DNA of 64,000 nucleotides from Gracilinema caldarium DSM 7334 (lineage in GTDB: Bacteria > Spirochaetota > Spirochaetia > Treponematales > Breznakiellaceae), in NCBI RefSeq assembly GCF_000219725.1, contig NC_015732.1, positions 2,548,972-2,612,971 on the forward strand, given 5' to 3'. Position 1 is the first letter of the stretch; every line of letters starts with the position of its first letter. Positions 17,160-26,055 of the stretch are shown piece after piece. Both the position numbers and the translations under genes were made by a program. The notes beneath the pieces were generated by a model that saw nothing but the letters and a program-made list of their open reading frames with translations, was not told where the DNA came from and did not search any database.

Positions 17160-17672
17160 TTATTTTAAGAGCCCTTTAACCGCTTCCAGAGCTTTCCCGT
17201 AATCGGGCTCCTGCCCAATTTCAGGGACCTGTTCGGTATAACGCACCGTATTGGAACCATCGAGGACTACCACAGCCCGACTGAGTATACCTGCCAGGGG
17301 ACCATCGAGGATTTCCACCCCATAATCCTTTCCAAAGGACTTATCCCGCATCTGTGAAAGGGTTATAATATTCTTTACCCCCTCGGTCTTGCAGAACCGG
17401 CTTGCGGCAAAGGGGAGGTCGCAGGAAATATTCAGAATCACCACATTAGGTAGCTGGGCAACTTCGGCATCAAACTTTTTGGCTGAAAGGGCACAGACTG
17501 AGGTGTCCAGACTGGGCACTATGTTCAGAATCTTTATCTTCTGACCATAATCAGCCAGGCGGCGGTCGGTTAGACTTTCATCAACCAAACGAAAATCTGG
17601 TGCCTTGGTACCAACTTCCGGCAGATTGCCTACCGTAGCAATTGGATTACCTTTTAACGTAATTCGAGCCAT
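17160..17672 (-). CDS. tpx: Thiol peroxidase Tpx
   Basis: 170-residue atypical 2-Cys peroxiredoxin that reduces H2O2 and alkyl peroxides with thioredoxin. The peroxidatic Cys is in PSLDTSVCALSAKKF and the resolving Cys in FAASRFCKTEGV, as in Escherichia coli Tpx. The N-terminus ARITLKGNPIATVGNLPEVG is typical. The ATG at 17672 has AGGAGG 7 bases upstream, so the longer frame to 17723 is not used. A candidate operator lies at 17724-17744. Confidence 0.96.
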   Translation of the reverse strand: MARITLKGNPIATVGNLPEVGTKAPDFRLVDESLTDRRLADYGQKIKILNIVPSLDTSVCALSAKKFDAEVAQLPNVVILNISCDLPFAASRFCKTEGVKNIITLSQMRDKSFGKDYGVEILDGPLAGILSRAVVVLDGSNTVRYTEQVPEIGQEPDYGKALEAVKGLLK

Positions 17673-17723
17673 AGAGTCCTCCTTGATAGGCGCTTTCAAA
17701 ACTGAAGGTTCTAGAAGCGTCAT

Positions 17724-17744
17724 TTATTACTATAAAAGTAATAA
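17724..17744 (-). promoter_or_regulatory. Candidate operator upstream of tpx
   Basis: Perfect inverted repeat TTATTACT / AGTAATAA with a 5-base spacer, about 52 bases before the tpx ATG. Its AT-rich dyad recalls, but does not match, PerR/Fur-type boxes. Confidence 0.4.
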
Positions 17745-17819
17745 TCATCACGAGCAAATGCAAGTAAAATTGATTGATGAACCCTTGCCAGATATACTGT
17801 ACAGGTGTATAGTGTTTTT

Positions 17820-19151
17820 ATGGAATTGGCAGAAAAACTGAGGCTTCTTGCGGCCGGTGCAAAATACGATGCTTCCTGTGCCACCTCTGGTAGTGACCAC
17901 GGTTCCTGGACCGATGCAGGAACCGGGGAAAAGAGCCTTAAGGCCCGGTCTGGACCTATCCCTGTTATCGGTGCTACAGCCCCTGCCGGGGTCTGCCACA
18001 GCTGGACCGAGGACGGCCGCTGTGTATCCCTCCTTAAGGTGCTCTATTCCAACGTATGCCGGTTCGACTGCGCCTACTGTGTAAACCGCTCTTCGGCGGA
18101 TATTCAGCGGACCAGCTTTACTGTCGATGAACTGGTAAAGCTTACCATAGAGTTTTACAAACGGAACTATATAGAGGGACTCTTCCTTTCCAGCGGCATT
18201 TTCTCCGACAGCGATGTGGTCATGGAAAAATTAATCGAGGTGGCCCGCCGGCTGAGAACCGAAGCGGGCTTTGGGGGGTATATTCACCTAAAAATTATTC
18301 CCGGTACCGGGCCCCGACAGCTTGCCGAAGCAGGCCGCTGGGCAGACCGGCTCAGCGCCAACATAGAACTACCAACTGAAAAAAGTTTACAGTACCTGGC
18401 GCCCCAGAAAAGCGGTAAGCTCATTATGGGTGCCATGGAAGAAGTGGCAATCCTGGAACAGGAAAGGACGGCAGCACCCAAAGGATGCTCGGACAGCGGC
18501 AGTTTCGGCAGCGGCGGGGGTGGCAAGTTCACCTTTGCGCCGGCGGGCCAAAGCACCCAGCTTATTGTGGGAGCAACACCTGAGAATGATCATCAAATTT
18601 TAAACCTTTCCAGTGCCTTGTATCGACGTTTTGGACTGCGTCGAGTCTACTATTCTGCATTCATACCCGTTGGGACACCTGGCCGGGGCGGCATGGCAGA
18701 TCCCCGGCTACCGAACATACCCGGGCCGCCCCTGGTACGGGAACATCGGCTGTACCAGGCTGACTGGCTCCTCCGGTTCTACAAATTCCGTTCCGATGAG
18801 ATCCTTAGTCCTCAAAGCCCCTTTCTGGATCCCCATCTGGACCCAAAAACAGCCTGGGCCTTACAGCATCGGGAACTGTTCCCTATCGATGTTCAGCAGG
18901 CTGACTATGAGATGCTCCTCAGGGTTCCTGGGATCGGGGTTAAATCGGCACGGCGCATCCTTGAGCAGCGGAGAAGCAAGATGCTTACGGCGGAATTACT
19001 CCAGCGCCTGGGGGTTACCATGAAACGGGCCCGCTATTTTATCAGCCTGCCTGGTTTAACTGGGGAAACAGAAAAAGATACGGCCTATATCAGGCGTATC
19101 TTATCTGATGCGGACGGTGCAGGACTGCAGCTGCCCCTTTTTGAGTTTTAA
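17820..19151 (+). CDS. Radical-SAM protein of the UDG-linked DNA modification/repair family
   Basis: 443-residue radical SAM enzyme with the cluster motif in SNVCRFDCAYCVNRSS (Cys-x3-Cys-x2-Cys) around residue 80. The family (TIGR03916 type, 'putative DNA modification/repair radical SAM protein') is recognised from the start ELAEKLRLLAAGAKYDASC, the ICHSWTEDGRCVSLLKVLYSN-like stretch and the C-terminal helix-hairpin-helix (LLRVPGIGVKSARRILEQRR), a DNA-binding element. An unusual Gly/Ser-rich insertion (GSFGSGGGGKFTFAPAGQ) interrupts the middle. The next gene is its conserved DUF4130 partner. ATG 17820 is preferred over GTG 17805 by family alignment; no good ribosome site is visible. Confidence 0.9.
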   Translation: MELAEKLRLLAAGAKYDASCATSGSDHGSWTDAGTGEKSLKARSGPIPVIGATAPAGVCHSWTEDGRCVSLLKVLYSNVCRFDCAYCVNRSSADIQRTSFTVDELVKLTIEFYKRNYIEGLFLSSGIFSDSDVVMEKLIEVARRLRTEAGFGGYIHLKIIPGTGPRQLAEAGRWADRLSANIELPTEKSLQYLAPQKSGKLIMGAMEEVAILEQERTAAPKGCSDSGSFGSGGGGKFTFAPAGQSTQLIVGATPENDHQILNLSSALYRRFGLRRVYYSAFIPVGTPGRGGMADPRLPNIPGPPLVREHRLYQADWLLRFYKFRSDEILSPQSPFLDPHLDPKTAWALQHRELFPIDVQQADYEMLLRVPGIGVKSARRILEQRRSKMLTAELLQRLGVTMKRARYFISLPGLTGETEKDTAYIRRILSDADGAGLQLPLFEF

Positions 19152-19249
19152 TGGGCTGGGAGGCTAGGAGGCTAGTAAGCATAATTCCTCCAGCCCCTTT
19201 GGTACATGCCATAACTTTAATAGTACAGAACGGTGATGAGGATACTGGT

Positions 19250-20053
19250 ATGGAGAAGTTCTACGATGGAACACCGGAAGGTTTATTTGCACTCCTTCAG
19301 GAAGCCCTGGAAAGCGGAATCATTCCTGAACAGATCCGCCGCTGTCAACAACAACACCAAGAAGACCCTAGGCTGCCCTCTCTGTTTACTGAAGAAGAAC
19401 TGGGTCTGCCTGCAATGCTAGGGGGACCGGAACAGGAACTAAAAGCTCTGGCTGCCATGGCCCAACTGCGATCATGTTCTGAAACAGCCTTTCAGGATTG
19501 CCTTCAGGCATTTATGAGTGATGCCCCCATAGAACCCGATATAATTCGTTATGCAGTAAGGATCCTAAAGGCTCCTAACCACACTGCTGCAGAAAAGCGT
19601 AGAACTGACCGTTCTTTCAGGCCCTGCGAGATAGTTCTGAATGCTTCTCAAAGATACCTTCGAGAATTGGATCGGCTCCTGGGACTCTTACGCTTTAAGC
19701 CTACCAACGAAGGGTATCTGGTAGCCCGCTGTGAACCGGAAACCTATGCTCTGCCGGGTCTGGCAATCCCCCTAAAACGGCGCTTCGGTACTACCGCCTG
19801 GGCTGTCCAAGATGAAAAACGGAATCTGGTACTCGCCTGTGATGGGATTGGCGAACCGGAACTTGCGTCCTACGATCCGGGGGAACCACCCTTTTCACCA
19901 CCTGAGGGTCTCGTACCGGACGAATATGAAGCCCTCTGGCAGGAGTATTATCACACCATCAATATAGAATCACGTAAAAATCCTGAATTAAGGAAACGAC
20001 TTATACCTCTGAGATATTGGAAATATTTGCCGGAACTGCAAGTTCAGCACTGA
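19250..20053 (+). CDS. DUF4130-family protein, partner of the radical-SAM DNA-metabolism enzyme
   Basis: 267-residue protein of the TIGR03915/DUF4130 type. The C-terminal half is characteristic: DRSFRPCEIVLNASQRYLRELDRLLGLLRF, then EGYLVARCEPETYALPGLAIPLKRRFGTTAWAV, DPGEPPF, and near the end YEALWQEYYHTINIESRKNPELRKRLIPLRYWKYLPEL. The ATG at 19250 has GAGG at suitable distance and matches the usual family start (YDGTPEGL); an in-frame ATG at 19151 overlaps the upstream stop by 1 base and would add 33 residues. In many genomes this family is fused or adjacent to a uracil-DNA glycosylase domain; none is attached here. Confidence 0.85.
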   Translation: MEKFYDGTPEGLFALLQEALESGIIPEQIRRCQQQHQEDPRLPSLFTEEELGLPAMLGGPEQELKALAAMAQLRSCSETAFQDCLQAFMSDAPIEPDIIRYAVRILKAPNHTAAEKRRTDRSFRPCEIVLNASQRYLRELDRLLGLLRFKPTNEGYLVARCEPETYALPGLAIPLKRRFGTTAWAVQDEKRNLVLACDGIGEPELASYDPGEPPFSPPEGLVPDEYEALWQEYYHTINIESRKNPELRKRLIPLRYWKYLPELQVQH

Positions 20054-20112
20054 AAAATGCAAACCTGCCTACTAGGAGGGAAGAAACGATTCTGGTAAAG
20101 TAATTATTGTTT

Positions 20113-20499
20113 ATGAAGATAGAAATTTATACACTCTGTGATTTTGCCCAGGAAAACAACGGGAAGCTTACCATTGTGGGAACCTTCGATACCATTGTAG
20201 CCAAGGGTTTTCCTATGAATCACCAGTCATTCTCTTTGGCGGTACGGCTCCGTTTTGACCTTTGGGAACTGGGGACCCACAGTTTTCGTATCGAAGCCCG
20301 GGATATCGACGGGAACAGTTATGTACAACCGGTAGAAGGAAGCCTCACTATCCGGGATGTGGGAAATGCCTCTTCCGTAGTGCATTTGCTCTATGCCTTT
20401 TCAGATCTCAAATGCAAGATGCCCACGGTCATCAATTTTATACTGTATATAGATGACAAAGAAATTACCTCTACCCCCCTGTATATTAAGCGGATCTAA
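20113..20499 (+). CDS. Small DUF6941-like protein
   Basis: 128-residue cytoplasmic protein beginning MKIEIYTLCDFAQENNGKL and continuing TIVGTFDTIVAKGFP, LAVRLRFDLWELGTHSFRIEARDIDG and VINFILYIDDKEI. This matches my memory of the DUF6941 family, short beta-rich proteins of unknown function found near many unrelated genes. Start is ATG 20113 or TTG 20107; a good AGGAGGG lies at 20072-20078 but is too far to serve it. Confidence 0.7.
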   Translation: MKIEIYTLCDFAQENNGKLTIVGTFDTIVAKGFPMNHQSFSLAVRLRFDLWELGTHSFRIEARDIDGNSYVQPVEGSLTIRDVGNASSVVHLLYAFSDLKCKMPTVINFILYIDDKEITSTPLYIKRI

Positions 20500-20540
20500 G
20501 CAAACCACCATTGCGCCCTTTGCAACTTTCCCTTTTAGCA

Positions 20541-21947
20541 TTACACCAGTTCAAAGCCCCTGAGGCTGATACTACCGCTGCCTCTATAGGTGAAATACAG
20601 GGCCTGTATGCCGTCTGGAATTTTTATGGTACTGCGGGATGCTTCCCATACATTGGAACTGACAATCGGAAGTTCTGCAAGGACAGGTCCATCCCAGGTG
20701 GTTCTTACTTCAAAAACACCATGGGCATAGCCCCGGGTAAACACAATAATTTCCTTTATATCGGAAAATTGGAAATATTTAAAACCCGCAGTAGCGCTAG
20801 TTCTCATGTTGCCGATATAACCGGGGACTTCTGTACCATCAGCACCATCCTGCATAATCTTGGGAAACTGCCCTCCATCATTAACATAGACCGATTCTTC
20901 ATCGGTAAAGAGATTGCATGCAATATATGCCGGATAATAGCCCTTCCCTATCAGGGGTCCACCATTGAGACCGCAGGAAGTAATCTCGACCTGAGGAATT
21001 GTCCCATCGGGTAAAATCGTAATTTTCTCGGCACAACCCTGCCGGCTGAACCAGGTCCCGTTGGTATGACGATGATAAAAGATGTACCAATCCTTGCCAA
21101 CCTGGACCATCCCGCCGTGGTTATTTGCCCCATAGGCCATCGGCTTTTCAGCGGGTTTATAACTGGCAATGTGCATATCGCTATTGCTGACGATGACCCC
21201 CCCATACATAAAACCACCCGTAGGAGAACTGCTTGTGGCATAGCAAAGTTCATGCATTACTATGGAAGAATATACAAAATAATAGGTATTACCCATTTTA
21301 CGGATCGATGAAGCTTCAAAAAACTCATGGCCTTCATAGCCAGAACCTTTACTATACTCACAACCAGGAACAACAATAACCGGTTCTTCTTCAATGGTGC
21401 ACATATCAGGGCCCAAGACGGTTACCATGGCACCTTTACGGCTTGCATCTCCTCGGGGACAGAATCCGGTATACATGTAGGTTTTTTCATATTCTGTTAA
21501 TACCCCAGGATCAAACTGGGGCTGATCACCGGGTCTCTCTCCCAACCTGTTACCCTGCTTATCCTGTACATATCCATAGAATTCATATGTACCTGCAGGG
21601 GAATCGCAGACCGCAACAGATACCACCGAGACTTTGTCCAACACATAATACAGGTAAAATCGGCCATCGGGACCCATGGTTACATCAGGGGCATAGAGAC
21701 ACATCTTTCCGTCCCTATTCATCGGATCATCGGTTTTTTTATAAATAACACCCTCATACCGCCAATCAGACAGATCATGTATCGGAGCAGACCAACAGAC
21801 ATAGTCTCCCAAGCAGAAGACCCATCCGTTATAGAGGTCATGGGATCCATACACATAGAGTCGGTCACCAAAAATATGGGGTTCTCCATCGGGGATATAC
21901 TCCCAGGATGGTAAATAAGGGTTAAAAACCTGAGTTTTTTTCATCAT
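20541..21947 (-). CDS. Glycoside hydrolase family 43 enzyme with C-terminal CBM6-like domain
   Basis: 468-residue, apparently cytoplasmic GH43 glycosidase (arabinofuranosidase/xylosidase type). The five-blade propeller occupies residues 1 to about 320. Catalytic positions can be placed: Asp in IPDGEPHIFGDRLYVYGSHD, Asp in MCLYAPDVTMGPDG, Glu in YEGHEFFEASSIRKMG. Residues about 335-468 (FKYFQFSDIKEIIVFTRGYA ... ALYFTYRGSGSISLRGFELV) look like a CBM6-type carbohydrate-binding module. The start overlaps the 3' end of the upstream carboxylesterase gene, so both are cotranscribed for hemicellulose fragment breakdown. Confidence 0.93.
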   Translation of the reverse strand: MMKKTQVFNPYLPSWEYIPDGEPHIFGDRLYVYGSHDLYNGWVFCLGDYVCWSAPIHDLSDWRYEGVIYKKTDDPMNRDGKMCLYAPDVTMGPDGRFYLYYVLDKVSVVSVAVCDSPAGTYEFYGYVQDKQGNRLGERPGDQPQFDPGVLTEYEKTYMYTGFCPRGDASRKGAMVTVLGPDMCTIEEEPVIVVPGCEYSKGSGYEGHEFFEASSIRKMGNTYYFVYSSIVMHELCYATSSSPTGGFMYGGVIVSNSDMHIASYKPAEKPMAYGANNHGGMVQVGKDWYIFYHRHTNGTWFSRQGCAEKITILPDGTIPQVEITSCGLNGGPLIGKGYYPAYIACNLFTDEESVYVNDGGQFPKIMQDGADGTEVPGYIGNMRTSATAGFKYFQFSDIKEIIVFTRGYAHGVFEVRTTWDGPVLAELPIVSSNVWEASRSTIKIPDGIQALYFTYRGSGSISLRGFELV

Positions 21948-23484
21948 TGTTCCCTTCTTCGTTTAAGATTTGATGTGCAAGCTTATCTATAAGCAATTTT
22001 GTAAACTCCGATTCTGGCTGTAAAACCAGTTTCGGTCCCGCAGATTCAAAGAGCAACTGGTATGGTAAAGCATTACCATAGGGCTTCCATTCAGGAAGGG
22101 GAACTCCATCATGATCAAGACCGTTTGGATCTCCGGTCTTTACAAAGTTAGTCCAGTAATTGCACATTTTTCGTGCAAGGTCATAATGATAGCCCTTAAA
22201 GGGTCTCCAGCATTTTGCCAGGGTTTCGAAGAAAAACCAGAGTTCCGATGAATGAAATGCTCCTGGATTATCCCAGCCAGGGATATCGGGCATAAATTGG
22301 TAATAGTAACAGGGTTCTGTACCACCCTGAGCTTGATTTTTGAGAAGAACACTTTTCGTGGTATATTCAATGGTATTAATGGGTGCATATCCAATATCAG
22401 GGTGATGCATCCACGCCTCGGGGCATCGGAGAAACCGTTCCGCTTTATCACCGAACAAAGTATTAACCTGCATTCTGTAGGCTTCTTCAGTTGCAGCAGT
22501 TATGCCGCTCATAAACTCGTTTAAGGTATTTCCAGTGAGTAACGGTACATGGGCATGGCTACCTGTCATATACAGATATAAGGGGTTTCCATAGCAGGTC
22601 TTGTTATCATAAACAGTCATCATCCTGGGATGGGTTTTTACAAATTCATTATATTTTCTGAGAAGGTATTTCACATCCAACTGTCGTGCTTCCGAAAGGG
22701 TGCGTACACCGAGGAACGAGAAAAAAGCCACCCCCTGGGCTTCTGCATCTTTTAGTGAAGGAGGGGGACCAAAAAAACTATGGGGATAGGGGCTTGTGAT
22801 CATGCCGCTCTGTACAATGGCCTTCTGGAACAGCCCGAAGTTTGAAGGATTGGTAAGATGAACCATGACGCTCATCCCGCCAGCAGACTGTCCTGCAATC
22901 GTGATATTCCCGGGATCTCCACCAAAATGACTGATATTCCTGATCACCCAAAGTAGTCCTGCTCTCTGATCAAGATGTCCAAAATTCGTGGGGCTTTCTT
23001 CCTGTTCCGCGGTTAATTCTGGATGGGCTAAAAAACCAAACAGGTTCAGCCGGTAATTCACGGTAACAACAACAATGCCCCGGCGGGCAAGGCGCTCTCC
23101 ATCAAACTCCATTTCCGCTGTATAGCCCCACTGGAAAGCTCCTCCAAAAAACCATACAACGACGGGGAGTTTATCATCAGGATGCTGTGCACCGGTCCAT
23201 ATGTTCAGGTATAAACAATCTTCACTCATGGGGATATGGGGATCTACATGCCACTCCCGACAATATATGTCTGTACCCAAGCCTGGAGTATCCTGTATTG
23301 AAATGGATGCATATTCATAGGCATTGTATATCCCATCCCAATGAGTACAGAGTTGTGGAGCCCGCCATCGGTTGTTCCCAACTGGAGGGGCGGCAAAGGG
23401 AATGCCTTTAAAAACAGTGATACGGGGATCTGCAGCTGGAAAACCCCTTATCAGACCATTTTCAGTTTTTGCGATACGTATCAT
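21922..23484 (-). CDS. Type-B carboxylesterase
   Basis: 520-residue alpha/beta-hydrolase of the carboxylesterase type-B family. The oxyanion-hole region VVVWFFGGAFQWG, nucleophile elbow IAGQSAGGMSV (Ser near residue 197) and His in NPGAFHSSELWFFF are all visible. KGIPFAAPPVGNNRWRAP near the N-terminus is the family signature. No signal peptide, so it acts in the cytoplasm. It is cotranscribed with the GH43 gene, suggesting removal of acetyl or feruloyl groups from imported xylan fragments; this is inference. Confidence 0.94.
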   Translation of the reverse strand: MIRIAKTENGLIRGFPAADPRITVFKGIPFAAPPVGNNRWRAPQLCTHWDGIYNAYEYASISIQDTPGLGTDIYCREWHVDPHIPMSEDCLYLNIWTGAQHPDDKLPVVVWFFGGAFQWGYTAEMEFDGERLARRGIVVVTVNYRLNLFGFLAHPELTAEQEESPTNFGHLDQRAGLLWVIRNISHFGGDPGNITIAGQSAGGMSVMVHLTNPSNFGLFQKAIVQSGMITSPYPHSFFGPPPSLKDAEAQGVAFFSFLGVRTLSEARQLDVKYLLRKYNEFVKTHPRMMTVYDNKTCYGNPLYLYMTGSHAHVPLLTGNTLNEFMSGITAATEEAYRMQVNTLFGDKAERFLRCPEAWMHHPDIGYAPINTIEYTTKSVLLKNQAQGGTEPCYYYQFMPDIPGWDNPGAFHSSELWFFFETLAKCWRPFKGYHYDLARKMCNYWTNFVKTGDPNGLDHDGVPLPEWKPYGNALPYQLLFESAGPKLVLQPESEFTKLLIDKLAHQILNEEGNNDEKNSGF

Positions 23485-23530
23485 AATATATGAATTATAT
23501 CTCTGTTTCTACAGAAAGAACAATAGTAAA

Positions 23531-24220
23531 TCAAGTATCTATAACAACAGATCGCTTTTTTCTTTGTAGAAAAAAGTCATACAAAGAAAACGCAATAAGT
23601 AACATAGAGAGACTAAAGAAAAAATCTTCCAGAGGAATGGTTCCAATACGAATGCCTAAATTCCGGCTATCGTCATAAAGAACTATTGGCAAACCCGTTA
23701 AGAATCCGTTGGTGATAAAAAAAGGAATATAGGTTAATGCGAGGGCAAGCCAAAAATTGGTGGATGTAAGATTAGATGGGGTAAGAAATCGAACCGCCAG
23801 GATGGCAATCGCTACAGCAATAAAAACCACACCGGTGTAGGTTTTATTCATCAATATAAAACCCAGGATGATAAAAATTGCCGCTACAAGATACCAGAAC
23901 AGGAGGGGGATTGGAACAATCCGATCAGAAATATATGCCCGGACACAGGCCAATATAAACATACAGGCATAGGGCACACAGATGAAAAAAAGCCATTCCC
24001 CTAAGGGGAGCCCCAAAACATTCCAGGTTCCTGCATAACCCGGATTAAATGACCAGACCCCGATGGACGTTTTCCAGACATCCCAGGCACCAAAAACAAA
24101 CAGGATTCCCAGAATGGCCGAGAAAACCGCAGGCCATGATTTATAAAAGCCTACTTTTCGATTAAAGGACAACGTCAAGGGAAAGGCTAGTACTAACAAG
24201 TCCAACAATACATATAACAT
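23531..24220 (-). CDS. Lycopene cyclase, CrtYc-CrtYd-type fused membrane protein
   Basis: 229-residue membrane protein made of two lycopene-cyclase-domain repeats with about six or seven helices. Repeat one carries WDVWKTSIGVWSFNPGYAGT and GLPLGEWLFFICVPYACMF; repeat two carries DDSRNLGIRIGTIPLEDFFFSLSMLL. These are hallmarks of the heterodimer-derived cyclases of actinobacteria, archaea and Bacteroidetes. In repeat one the usual Glu-Glu of P(L/I)EEW is Gly-Glu. The ATG at 24220 follows GAAGGAG perfectly. No other carotenoid gene lies in the window. Confidence 0.88.
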   Translation of the reverse strand: MLYVLLDLLVLAFPLTLSFNRKVGFYKSWPAVFSAILGILFVFGAWDVWKTSIGVWSFNPGYAGTWNVLGLPLGEWLFFICVPYACMFILACVRAYISDRIVPIPLLFWYLVAAIFIILGFILMNKTYTGVVFIAVAIAILAVRFLTPSNLTSTNFWLALALTYIPFFITNGFLTGLPIVLYDDSRNLGIRIGTIPLEDFFFSLSMLLIAFSLYDFFLQRKKRSVVIDT

Positions 24221-24231
24221 AGTTGCTCCTT

Positions 24232-25488
24232 CTACAACCACACCACCATTCCCATCACTCCAAAAAGCACCGCCGTACTAAGCCGTACGACACAAAGGTG
24301 CTTCCCATACCAGCCCCTGATTTTTTCATGCTGTAGTCCAACAAAGACTAATATAAATACTACAACAAGAGGTATAATAAATCCAACATTATACAGCATA
24401 AGCAGAAACATACTCCAATGACTCAGGGAGGACTGGTTCATATAGACCAAAGTTGGCAGATATACCTGACCAGTGCAGGCAAGCTCAATGACTGAAACAA
24501 GAAAGCCCGTAAGGGCTGCCCCAAGCGCCATGAGGGGCAGAACCGAAAAGGACCGAATAACCCTATGAGAAAGCTGTTTCAGCCCCTGTGGCATCTGCAA
24601 GATCGACTCACGTGCCCTGCCCTGCCGGGCAAGCTGCGCATCCCGAAGATTGAGTACCACCAGGACTGCTGCGACCAGAGAAACTGCACCCTTCACATAA
24701 TAGGTCGCTCGGCCTGCAGAAAGCAGAGACCGTAAGGCCTGTAACAAACCAAGTCCCATAAGAAAATACGCAAAGAACACCGCACCGATGAAGGAACAAC
24801 CGACGATCATCAGGGCCCGTTTTTCCTGCCGCCTGAGGGCAATAAAACTCAGGAAGAAGAGCAGGGTGGAAAAGGCACAGGGGTTTATTCCATCGAGAAG
24901 ACCTGCGGCAAGGATGGTGAGAAGAGTCCCGAAGGCCGCAGCGGTCCCCGGTGCGGGAACAGAACCCGGTGCGGATTCCCCGCTGGCTGCAGGCACCGCA
25001 GACTTTGTCTCAGCGGCTAACGAAACTGCGGGGCTTCCGCCGGATACGGGCACCGTGAGCCGAGCCTTACCGGTATCACGGATTGCCGCCAGTTCCAGGG
25101 GCACATTCTGTTCAATTTCGGTCGAACCCCGGTACACATTGTTACCGATAAACAGAACGGGGAACACAGTAAACGGCAGACCCCGCTCGGCCAGCAGGTC
25201 TACACAGCGTTTATAACCCTCAGGCGACAGGATGTCGTAGGTTTCAAGATCCAGATGTACCCCCGATGTTGCCTCATACTTCTGTTTCTGGCTGTATAAA
25301 AAGAGGTCGCAGTGCTTGCATCCTGTTTCGGTAAAATACACCCCCTGAATTCGCCGCTCTGGAGATGGAATCGACCTGGTTTCCCCAGACTGCCCATCCC
25401 CGGCCATACCCGCCTCGGCCCAGAGGGGGTTCATCAATATAAAGAGAAGGAATAAGAAGTTCAGGTTGATGAACGCAGGGGGCCTCAT
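24232..25488 (-). CDS. Thioredoxin-like plus CcdA/DsbD-like fusion membrane protein
   Basis: 418-residue protein. A signal peptide (LFLLFILMNPLWAEAG) is followed by a periplasmic thioredoxin/glutaredoxin-like domain with the CKHC active site (FTETGCKHCDLF) to about residue 150. A long Ala/Pro/Ser linker then leads to a CcdA-type membrane domain with six helices and its pair of membrane Cys (DGINPCAFS and VIELACTGQVYLP). It probably passes electrons from the cytoplasm to periplasmic thiols. The start overlaps the GNAT gene stop (ATGA). A cis-Pro loop (TVFPVLFIG) supports the fold. Confidence 0.88.
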   Translation of the reverse strand: MRPPAFINLNFLFLLFILMNPLWAEAGMAGDGQSGETRSIPSPERRIQGVYFTETGCKHCDLFLYSQKQKYEATSGVHLDLETYDILSPEGYKRCVDLLAERGLPFTVFPVLFIGNNVYRGSTEIEQNVPLELAAIRDTGKARLTVPVSGGSPAVSLAAETKSAVPAASGESAPGSVPAPGTAAAFGTLLTILAAGLLDGINPCAFSTLLFFLSFIALRRQEKRALMIVGCSFIGAVFFAYFLMGLGLLQALRSLLSAGRATYYVKGAVSLVAAVLVVLNLRDAQLARQGRARESILQMPQGLKQLSHRVIRSFSVLPLMALGAALTGFLVSVIELACTGQVYLPTLVYMNQSSLSHWSMFLLMLYNVGFIIPLVVVFILVFVGLQHEKIRGWYGKHLCVVRLSTAVLFGVMGMVVWL

Positions 25489-25973
25489 AACCTTAGCTCC
25501 CAATAGCCCACATTAAGCCAGGTGCCGAATTTGTACCCGACCTCGGTAAACTCCCCCACCTTGCGAAAACCGAAGCGCTCATGGAGGGCCTGACTTGTAG
25601 GATTCGGCAGGGCGATCCCGGCGATAACGAGGTGGAGCCCCTGTTCCCGCAGTTCCGCCAGCAGCCTGTTATACAGGGCCGAACCGACGCCTCTTCCGCA
25701 GGCATCCCGGCTCACATAGACCGTCGATTCTACCGTATAGCGATAGGCTGACCGGCCCTTCCATTTCCCTGCATAGGCAAAACCCAGAACCTGATCAAAG
25801 TCTTCATAGACCAGCCAGGGATACTGGGCGGTAATATCATCGATCCGACGGGCCATTTCCCGACCCGAGACAGGTTCTTCCTCAAAGGTTACGGTGGTGT
25901 TTTGCACATAGTAGTCGTAAAGCCGGGCTATAGCCTCTGCATCCCGGTGCGTTACGGTACGAATGATTGCCAT
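25485..25973 (-). CDS. GNAT N-acetyltransferase (PAT/MnaT-like)
   Basis: 162-residue GNAT acetyltransferase resembling phosphinothricin/methionine-sulfone acetyltransferases. IRTVTHRDAEAIARLYDYYVQNTTVTFEEEPVS is the typical N-terminus, and RDACGRGVGSALYNRLL is the acetyl-CoA pyrophosphate loop, followed by FGFRKVGEFTEVGYKFGTWLN. It is transcribed ahead of the thioredoxin-CcdA fusion with a 4-base overlap. The natural substrate is not identifiable. Confidence 0.92.
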   Translation of the reverse strand: MAIIRTVTHRDAEAIARLYDYYVQNTTVTFEEEPVSGREMARRIDDITAQYPWLVYEDFDQVLGFAYAGKWKGRSAYRYTVESTVYVSRDACGRGVGSALYNRLLAELREQGLHLVIAGIALPNPTSQALHERFGFRKVGEFTEVGYKFGTWLNVGYWELRL

Positions 25974-26055
25974 GGGAAAAGTATAACAGATTTGATAGAC
26001 ATTTTATATAATCTGATGATCCGAATACCAATCGGTGAATAGAAATACTATGTAC

